From NCBI GenBank assembly GCA_003455715.1, contig DMQJ01000233.1, positions 411 through 12,337 of the forward strand: a stretch of DNA of 11,927 nucleotides. The letters are read 5' to 3'. The notes beneath the pieces are model-generated. The model saw only the letters and a program-made list of their open reading frames with translations, had not been told where the DNA came from and ran no database searches. This document shows, piece by piece, positions 5,793 through 11,927 of the stretch. The DNA is from Acidimicrobiaceae bacterium (GTDB lineage Bacteria > Actinomycetota > Acidimicrobiia > Acidimicrobiales > Ilumatobacteraceae). Position 1 is the stretch's first letter. Each line of letters starts with the position of its first letter. The position numbers and the translations under genes were made by a program.

Positions 5793-8700
5793 GTGAAGAC
5801 GACACAACAAGATCGAACATCGACGCGCGCGAGCATGGGTCTCGCGTGGGGGCGTGGCAAGCGGACCGCCCGTCGACATGCCGCACTCGGCATCGCAGTG
5901 CTCACCACGGCGGGCGGGTTGGCCGTCGGCCTTCCGACCGGCGTGTCAGCGGCGCCGCCGAGAGCGTCCGGCGTGGTCAGCCTCGACACCAACGCCGATG
6001 GCGCGGTGAACGGCGTTTCCGTTCCCGGTCTCACCGAACCTGGTTTCGCCGGGGTATCCGTCGAAGTGCGATGCACCGACGACACGCTCATTGGTGGCCC
6101 GGTGGTGCCGGCCACGGATGGCACGTGGGCCATCGACGATCTCGCAGCGTGCGCCACGGGGGAGGCCACGGTGGTGGTCGCGGTCACCGACGACCGCTAC
6201 ACCATCTCCAACATCGCCGGCGCCAACGAGACCCCCCGTGCGGGCGATCCGTCAGTGGGCGAGTCGGCCTCGTTCGTCGTCGACGACACCACCGACGTCT
6301 CGATCACCACGCTCGTTCGCCCCGACTGGTACCTCGACCTGTCGATTCCCGTCGATGGTGGCAACGGGCTGCCGGCGGTCTACACCGGTTCGGCGCCGTT
6401 CGACACGACGTGTCCGCAGGATGGCAACGACTGTGCGCCGCAAGACCTCGTGGTGCGCAACCAGGACACGGTCACCTTCACGTGGGCCGTCACGGCCTCG
6501 TCGCTCGACGACGCCGCGCAATCCGTGGGCGACGTGGTGCTGGAGCAGACGCTGGTGCTCGACCCCGACGGACCTGGTGGCAACCCGGCGTCGGTGGCCA
6601 ACTTCGCTCGTGTGCCGGCCCGCTGCAAGGCGACGGGCGGTGGTGGCACGCCGCCGCCGGTGAGCCAGATCGTCGCTCTCCCGAGCAACACCGTGGTGCC
6701 CGAGGGTGCGATGCCGCCCGACGGCTCCACGCACGTCGTGCTCACCTGCAACCTCGGCAACTGGACCCAGACCGGCGACGCCGTCACCTTGCAGCCAGTG
6801 GTGAAGATTTCGGGCGAGTCGCCCAACGGCTCGCAGTTCGCGACCACGGCTCGCGTGTACGCCGTCGATGATGCCTCGGTGCCCACGATGGTGCCCGACA
6901 CCGACGAGAGCTACGGCCCCATCGACATCACTGCGGCACCGGCCTACGACCTCGAGAAGGTCGGCTTCTTCAACCGCGACCCCGGCTACCGCGACATCGG
7001 CCGCGGCAGTGAGGCCGGCTGGTACACGTACGTCGTCCTGCAGATCAAGACCGACCGTCGCGTGGGTGTGGAGGCGCTGCAGCAGCCCATCGACATCCGC
7101 GAAGACGTCTTCGCCATCGCGGCCGACGGCCTCACCGCCTACCCCGACATGGAGTTCGCGATCACCCACTGCATGCCCAACCCCAACCGTTGGAGCGGCA
7201 CGGTGGGTGGCAAGGCGGCGCCGTACTTCGACTGGCCCGCCGATCAACTGAACCGCACCGTGCCCGACTCGGGCACGTGCACCTTCACCCGCGACGACAA
7301 CGCCGACCTCACCAGCGACTACACGGTCACGTTCGACAACATCGACATGAGCGGAACTCGGTATCCCACGCAGAACGCGAACGGCAGCGATCTCTCGGCC
7401 GGACCCTTCTACGTCGCCAGCTTCCGCCTGCAGATCTTCATCCCGTTCCGCACGGTCGACATCACCAACGGTGTGCTCGACGACCAGACCGGCAGCTTCC
7501 AGTTGTACAACCGGGTGGGCGACTTCGACCCCGACGGCCTCACGGGTACGAGCAACTACGGCACCGACGTAGAGCCCGGGTATTGCACCGCGGCCAGCGT
7601 CGACGGTCTGAACCTCAACGACCCGGCGATGCCGATGTGCGACACGATGCCCATCACCGGCGCTCGCAGCAACAACATCGCCGGCCCCATCAGCATGTTC
7701 ATGGCGCCTGGTTCGTTCGCCAAGTACCTGCTCGACCAGACGACGCTCTACAACGGCGGCTGGACCTACCTGTCCAACATGACGAGCCCGCACGACGGTG
7801 CTGCCGTGCTGCAGCCGGGCCAGATCACCGACACCCACCTCAACTGGATCAACAACGGTTCGATTGCGTGGCACGACTCGCGCATCTGCGACGTGTTCGA
7901 CAACACGATGGCCACCCTCGTGCCATCGTCGGCCACGGTGGTGAACGGCACCGACGACATCTATGCGTGGTTGTCGGCAACGGGCCCGGGCACCGGCGAC
8001 TACAACCCCACCGTTGCCGCGCAGTGGAACGCCAAGTGGATCTTCGAGTTCGCGCACATCGCCATCGACTACGACACCGACGGCGCGGGGCCCGACACCG
8101 GCGACGACCCGCTGAAGGGTGTCACCACCAACCCCGTCACCGGCCGCATCGACGGCTCGTGGACCAGCCAGGGCGCAGCCCGTTGCGACGACGACGCTCC
8201 CGCTGCGGGGTGGTTCACCAACCCCAACGACGTGCCGGGCGGCGTCGATGCCGTGAATGCGGTGCGTGTGCGCCCGGGCATCGACCCGGCGACGGGCCAG
8301 CCCACCGTGCAGCCGTTCGGTGTGAACAACCGCCTCAACTTCGGCATGCGCATCCGCGACCGGTTCTACGGCGGCCCGCACGACGGCGACATCATCCCCG
8401 CCGGTGCGGTGTTCGCCAACTTCGCCAACGTGCGCGCCGACGAGGAGAACAACGGCAACTGGACGGGCCGCGGATATCTGCCGTCGCCCGAGAACACCGC
8501 CTCCGACGGCGACCGGGTCACCATTGCTCGCGCCACGCTGGCCGTGCAGAAGCGCACCATCACGGTCGACGGCGTTGGCGACGGCGCTGCCGAGTTCGGC
8601 AGCACCGGCGCCGCGGTGGCCGGCAACCCGGTGGTGTGGGAAGTCGTGGCCAGCGTCAGCGCGGCCACCGACGAGCCCGCACCCGTGAGCGGCCTCACCA

Positions 8701-11700
8701 TCACCGACGTGTTGCCCGAATTCGCCGAGTACGACCCCGACTGCACAGCGGCGCTCAGTGGCGGCACCCCCGCCGACATCGTGCTGCTCGACACACCGTC
8801 TGCCGGAAAGACCACCCTGGTGTGGAACCTCGGCACGTGGACGCCCAACACGGTGGTGCCGAACCGACGCATCTGCACCAACTCCGACCCGTTGGCCCCC
8901 AACGGCACCACCCTGGTGAACCGCGCGGAGGTCACCTACGAAGGTTCGCCGATCACCCCCTTCGACCTGCACAGCGTGGTGCTCGAGCAGACCGGTGAGA
9001 TCAAGCTGCGCAAGCGCGTCGACGCGACACTCGATGTGCTCAACGACGATCAGCAGTACACGCTGTCGGCGCAGAACTTCTCCGAGACGCTCACCGTGGG
9101 CGCGCCCACCATCATCGAGGTCTTCCCCTACAACGGTGACGCCACCAACACCGCCAACGTGAACCGCAACCCGGGCTCCAACTACGACGGCGCCCTCGTG
9201 TTGCAGGGCGCACCGACCGTCACCAACATCAGCGGAGGCGCGTACAACGCGCAGGTCCTCTACACCGCCGATGCACCGGCCACGGTGAACCAGAACCTCA
9301 ACCTCAATACGTCGACGTGGTGTTCGGAGAGCGGCGGAACCTTCACCCTCGTGAGCGGAGCGGGTACCTGCCCGGCGTCGTTCGATGACGTCACTGCCCT
9401 GAAGGTGGTGGGTGCCGACAACCTCACGCCGGTCACGTCGTTCGCCACGAGCGGTCTCACGGTGCGTTTCGGCCTGCAGGCCGGCGACACGGTGAACCCC
9501 TTCAGCACCACCGCCAACGAGCCGAACGACGTGTACAGCAACCGGTTCACGATGTTCTCGTCGACGTTCACCAACGCCAACGGCCAGTTCCAGACGCTCG
9601 CCTCCAACCGCACCACGGTGCGCACGGTGAGCCACAGCCTCGGCGACTGGGTGTTCGAAGATCGCGACAGCGACGGGTTGTTCACTGCGGGTCGCGATGC
9701 GGTGGTGCCCGATGGGGTCACCATCAACCTCTGGTACCGCCCTGCGGTGGGTCCGCCGAGCAAGGTGGCCGACACCACCACCTCGGGTGGGCAGTACCTG
9801 TTCACCGGTTTGCCCAGCGGTACCTACTTCGTGGAGATCCCGGCCACCGAGTTCGCGGCCGGTGGTGCGCTCGAAGGCTGGACCATCACCCCGGTGGCGG
9901 CCGCGGCGGACGTCGACGAGAACGACGACGTCTCGCACGACACCGTTGCAGGCAGCGGTGGTGCGGTCGTGTCCACCGACGTCACCCTGTCGGCCACCGT
10001 CGACCCCGATACCGGCAACGTGCTCGGCGACGAACCCGTCGCCGAGAACATCCACGGTGTGGTCGACACCTCCACCACGGATCCGTTCTCCAACCTCTCG
10101 GTCGATCTTGCGCTGGTGCGCGACCCGGCGATCGACATCGAGAAGGAGATCTGCACCCTGGCCGACAACTCGTGCGACCCGGCCGCTGCGCTGGGAACGG
10201 GTGGCTGGTCGGTCGACGGAGTGCCCGGCGCCGGGCCTGATTCGGAGACCACACAGAAGCCCTACCTCGACACGGCGCTGTGGCGCATCATCGTCACCAA
10301 CACCGGCCACCAGTACCTCACCGATGTGGTGGTGACCGATCTGTTGGTGACAGCGTGCGGTCGTACCAGTGCGGTCGTCGGCGCCTTCGACGACTTCGCT
10401 CCGGGCGCCGTGGCGAGCTGGACGTGCACCACACCCAACCTGATCGTGGCGATCGCCCCGAACCAGGCCACCGTGGTGGGCAACACGCAGGCACCCGATC
10501 CGGTGGAGGTCACCGATACCGACACCGCGTCGGTCACCGTGCCCAACCCGTTCCCTGCGATCTCGATCATCAAGTACGTGAACGGCCACGATGCCAACAC
10601 GGCGCCCGGCGTGTACATCCCCGTCGGCGATAGCGCGTCGTGGACGTACGAGGTGCGCAACACGGGCAACGTGCCACTGCTCAACGTGACCGTCACCGAC
10701 GACGCAGGTACGCCCGCCGACCCGGCCGACGACTTCACGGCCGAGTACGTGAGCGGCGACAGCGACACCGATGGCATCCTCGACCTCACCGAAGTGTGGC
10801 TCTTCCAGTCGCCCGCGGCTGAGCAACTCACCGTGTCCGAGGGGCAGTACACCAACGTCGCCGAGGTGGTGGCCAACCCGGCCAACAACCCCGACGCGGA
10901 GGTCACCGACGACGACCCGGCCAACCACTTCGGCCCCGTCGTCGGCATCGACGTGGAGAAGAGCGTTCAGACGCTGTTCGACGCCGACACCGCGCTCGAT
11001 GACGACCCCGACTACTTCCCCGCACCGGCCACCGCCGATAGCACCGAGGTGCCGTTCGTGAAGCCGCTCGGCGCAGTGAAGTGGACGATCATCGTCACCA
11101 ACACCGGCAACGCATCCCTCGTCGACGTGGTCGTCACCGACGACCAGATCGTCAACGATGGCGCCGATGTCGACTGTGGCGGCACCGCTCCCACCGCCAA
11201 CGTCATTCCGGTACTGGCCGCAGGTGAGAGCGTCACCTGCACCGTGCCCAACGGTGTGGCGCAAGAGGCGCTGTTCACCAACACGGCCACCGCGGAAGGC
11301 ACCGGCCCGGCGATGGAAGACTCCGAGGGCAACCCGGTAGGCGGCGAGACGGTGTCCGACACCGACGACGCCAACTACTTCGGCGCAGCCCCGGCCATCG
11401 ACATCGTCAAGTACGTGAACGGCTACGACGCCAACGAAGCGCCCGGCCTGCTGGTGAAGAAGGGCGACCCGCTCACCTTCACCTACGTGGTCACCAACAC
11501 GGGCAACACGGAACTCGCCGACGTCACCGTGGTCGACGACCAGGGTGTGGTGGTCGATTGCGGCGAGGGCACGAACGTCATCGGCACAATGGCGATCGAC
11601 GAGGAGGTCACCTGCAGCGGTACCGCCACGGCCGATTTCGACGGTCAGTACACCAACATCGGCTCGGTCACCGGCGTCGGCCCCGACTCTGTGGGCACCG

Positions 11701-11927
11701 ACGGCGAGCCGGTCGACGGCGACGAGGTGTCGGCCGACGACCCCGCGAACGTCTTCACGCCGGTGGCCTCCATCGACCTGGAGAAGTTGGTGAACGGCGA
11801 CGACGCCGACACCGCTCCGGGCGTGAAGGTTGGCTACTCGACGGCAGTCACCTTCACCTACCTCGTCACCAACACCGGCAACGTCACCTTGCGCGATGTC
11901 ACGGTGGTCGACGACCAGGGTGTGGTG
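5793..11927 (+). CDS. Giant secreted surface protein with SdrD B-like and tandem DUF11/DUF7507-like repeats (3' end outside window)
   Basis: 2045 codons are open to the last base, so the 3' end is missing. A signal peptide is clear: Arg/Lys-rich n-region (21-28), hydrophobic core ALGIAVLTTAGGLAVGL (31-47), and likely cleavage after VSA (51-53). Mature domains: an SdrD B-like Ig fold with a DTNADG loop (65-70); a long, unrecognised Asp/Thr/Asn-rich block (about 170-910); a DUF11-like domain with ITDVLPEF (about 915-1065); a classical SdrD B-like domain (1283-1441) starting LGDWVFEDRDSDG, with probable Ca-binding D1290/D1292/D1294 and GQYLFTGLPSGTYFVEI (1333-1349); then five repeats from 1445. 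The protein is acidic and lysine-poor. Such proteins act outside the cell as adhesins, stalks or matrix, often anchored at the C-terminus by sortase or similar. That end is not visible, so the anchor is unknown. The specific role is inference. Confidence 0.93.
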   Translation, partial: MKTTQQDRTSTRASMGLAWGRGKRTARRHAALGIAVLTTAGGLAVGLPTGVSAAPPRASGVVSLDTNADGAVNGVSVPGLTEPGFAGVSVEVRCTDDTLIGGPVVPATDGTWAIDDLAACATGEATVVVAVTDDRYTISNIAGANETPRAGDPSVGESASFVVDDTTDVSITTLVRPDWYLDLSIPVDGGNGLPAVYTGSAPFDTTCPQDGNDCAPQDLVVRNQDTVTFTWAVTASSLDDAAQSVGDVVLEQTLVLDPDGPGGNPASVANFARVPARCKATGGGGTPPPVSQIVALPSNTVVPEGAMPPDGSTHVVLTCNLGNWTQTGDAVTLQPVVKISGESPNGSQFATTARVYAVDDASVPTMVPDTDESYGPIDITAAPAYDLEKVGFFNRDPGYRDIGRGSEAGWYTYVVLQIKTDRRVGVEALQQPIDIREDVFAIAADGLTAYPDMEFAITHCMPNPNRWSGTVGGKAAPYFDWPADQLNRTVPDSGTCTFTRDDNADLTSDYTVTFDNIDMSGTRYPTQNANGSDLSAGPFYVASFRLQIFIPFRTVDITNGVLDDQTGSFQLYNRVGDFDPDGLTGTSNYGTDVEPGYCTAASVDGLNLNDPAMPMCDTMPITGARSNNIAGPISMFMAPGSFAKYLLDQTTLYNGGWTYLSNMTSPHDGAAVLQPGQITDTHLNWINNGSIAWHDSRICDVFDNTMATLVPSSATVVNGTDDIYAWLSATGPGTGDYNPTVAAQWNAKWIFEFAHIAIDYDTDGAGPDTGDDPLKGVTTNPVTGRIDGSWTSQGAARCDDDAPAAGWFTNPNDVPGGVDAVNAVRVRPGIDPATGQPTVQPFGVNNRLNFGMRIRDRFYGGPHDGDIIPAGAVFANFANVRADEENNGNWTGRGYLPSPENTASDGDRVTIARATLAVQKRTITVDGVGDGAAEFGSTGAAVAGNPVVWEVVASVSAATDEPAPVSGLTITDVLPEFAEYDPDCTAALSGGTPADIVLLDTPSAGKTTLVWNLGTWTPNTVVPNRRICTNSDPLAPNGTTLVNRAEVTYEGSPITPFDLHSVVLEQTGEIKLRKRVDATLDVLNDDQQYTLSAQNFSETLTVGAPTIIEVFPYNGDATNTANVNRNPGSNYDGALVLQGAPTVTNISGGAYNAQVLYTADAPATVNQNLNLNTSTWCSESGGTFTLVSGAGTCPASFDDVTALKVVGADNLTPVTSFATSGLTVRFGLQAGDTVNPFSTTANEPNDVYSNRFTMFSSTFTNANGQFQTLASNRTTVRTVSHSLGDWVFEDRDSDGLFTAGRDAVVPDGVTINLWYRPAVGPPSKVADTTTSGGQYLFTGLPSGTYFVEIPATEFAAGGALEGWTITPVAAAADVDENDDVSHDTVAGSGGAVVSTDVTLSATVDPDTGNVLGDEPVAENIHGVVDTSTTDPFSNLSVDLALVRDPAIDIEKEICTLADNSCDPAAALGTGGWSVDGVPGAGPDSETTQKPYLDTALWRIIVTNTGHQYLTDVVVTDLLVTACGRTSAVVGAFDDFAPGAVASWTCTTPNLIVAIAPNQATVVGNTQAPDPVEVTDTDTASVTVPNPFPAISIIKYVNGHDANTAPGVYIPVGDSASWTYEVRNTGNVPLLNVTVTDDAGTPADPADDFTAEYVSGDSDTDGILDLTEVWLFQSPAAEQLTVSEGQYTNVAEVVANPANNPDAEVTDDDPANHFGPVVGIDVEKSVQTLFDADTALDDDPDYFPAPATADSTEVPFVKPLGAVKWTIIVTNTGNASLVDVVVTDDQIVNDGADVDCGGTAPTANVIPVLAAGESVTCTVPNGVAQEALFTNTATAEGTGPAMEDSEGNPVGGETVSDTDDANYFGAAPAIDIVKYVNGYDANEAPGLLVKKGDPLTFTYVVTNTGNTELADVTVVDDQGVVVDCGEGTNVIGTMAIDEEVTCSGTATADFDGQYTNIGSVTGVGPDSVGTDGEPVDGDEVSADDPANVFTPVASIDLEKLVNGDDADTAPGVKVGYSTAVTFTYLVTNTGNVTLRDVTVVDDQGVV
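10125..11927 (+). repeat. Five tandem DUF7507/DUF11-like protein repeats within the surface-protein gene
   Basis: Repeats start at 10125, 10554, 10941, 11391 and 11766 (residues 1445, 1588, 1717, 1867, 1992), giving periods of 143, 129, 150 and 125 residues. The last is cut by the window end. Each opens with an (A/G/S)I(D/S)(I/L/V)xK-type strand. Repeats 2, 4 and 5 continue VNGxDAxxAPG. All carry V(T/R)NTG(N/H) followed by (D/N)VxVxD, the signature of extracellular Ig-like DUF11/DUF7507 modules. Repeats 1, 3 and 4 contain a CG...C pair 18-23 residues apart, probably a disulfide. Repeat 2 lacks it and has a DSDTDG loop. Confidence 0.9.
11529..11927 (+). repeat. Exact 24-nt DNA repeat between the last two protein repeats
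   Basis: Bases 11529-11552 and 11904-11927 are identical. They encode VVDDQGVV at the same place in repeats 4 and 5 and are offset by 375 bases, exactly the 125-codon repeat period. DNA-level identity suggests recent duplication or gene conversion. The second copy runs up to the final base of the window, so the true identity may extend further. Confidence 0.85.

Noticed and set aside
8793..8817. P-loop-like SAGKTT in the surface protein
   Set aside because: The stretch lies within a DUF11-like extracellular beta domain with no Walker B or nucleotide-binding fold around it. It is coincidental.
5846..8998. Two + strand open frames (5846-6871 and 7190-8998) overlapping the surface-protein gene
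   Set aside because: Both are out of frame with the supported gene and encode Arg/His-rich, domain-free sequence typical of the wrong frame of GC-rich DNA.
6252..11264. A 1670-codon open frame on the - strand opposite the surface-protein gene
   Set aside because: It is in exact codon-for-codon register with the sense gene, where antisense stops arise only from sense TTA, CTA or TCA codons, which are rare here. It ends exactly at a sense TCA (6252-6254). Its Val/Gly/His/Arg-rich product mirrors sense GAC, GTC and ACC codons. The sense frame has a signal peptide, a strong ribosome-binding site and recognised domains.

Overview
The window is very GC-rich DNA with strong G/C bias at third codon positions. 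All genes lie on the + strand. The gene order (end of an upstream gene, rplI, dnaB) is the end of the conserved rpsF-ssb-rpsR-rplI-dnaB neighbourhood. Together with a SARP/BTAD-type regulator and DnaA boxes of the form TTGTCCACA, this points to a high-GC actinobacterium. A marine or freshwater Acidimicrobiia (Ilumatobacter-like) is my best guess, but it is inference only. The first ~55 bases are nearly pure C/G homopolymer and look like a contig-end artefact.

Layout: (1) 1-171, acidic C-terminal tail of an upstream gene, overlapping the next start by one base. (2) 171-614, rplI, ribosomal protein L9. (3) 615-821, a gap with a perfect 14-bp hairpin and two pairs of DnaA-box-like sites. (4) 822-2234, dnaB, complete and without an intein. 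(5) 2235-2536, a gap with a 20-bp tandem repeat and two copies of the dyad CGAGTG-N2-CACTCG, which together also form a 16-bp hairpin. (6) 2537-5620, a ~1027-residue SARP-BTAD-ATPase-helical repeat regulator. (7) 5621-5792, a promoter-like gap with a degenerate copy of the same dyad, an 8-bp direct repeat spaced 11 bp, a heptamer repeat, a hairpin and a strong Shine-Dalgarno. (8) 5793 to the window end, the first 2045 codons of a giant exported surface protein with SdrD B-like and tandem DUF11/DUF7507-like repeats. This last gene has no stop in the window.

The left part is housekeeping translation and replication. The right part looks like a regulator-effector pair: a large SARP regulator next to a giant secreted adhesin or stalk-like protein. 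A dyad is shared between the two upstream regions (10 bp identical in inverted orientation, 12 of 14 over the full dyad). SARP-style direct repeats also lie in front of the surface gene. These make a dedicated regulatory circuit a testable hypothesis, but nothing here proves it. I saw no mobile element, CRISPR array, tRNA or rRNA.
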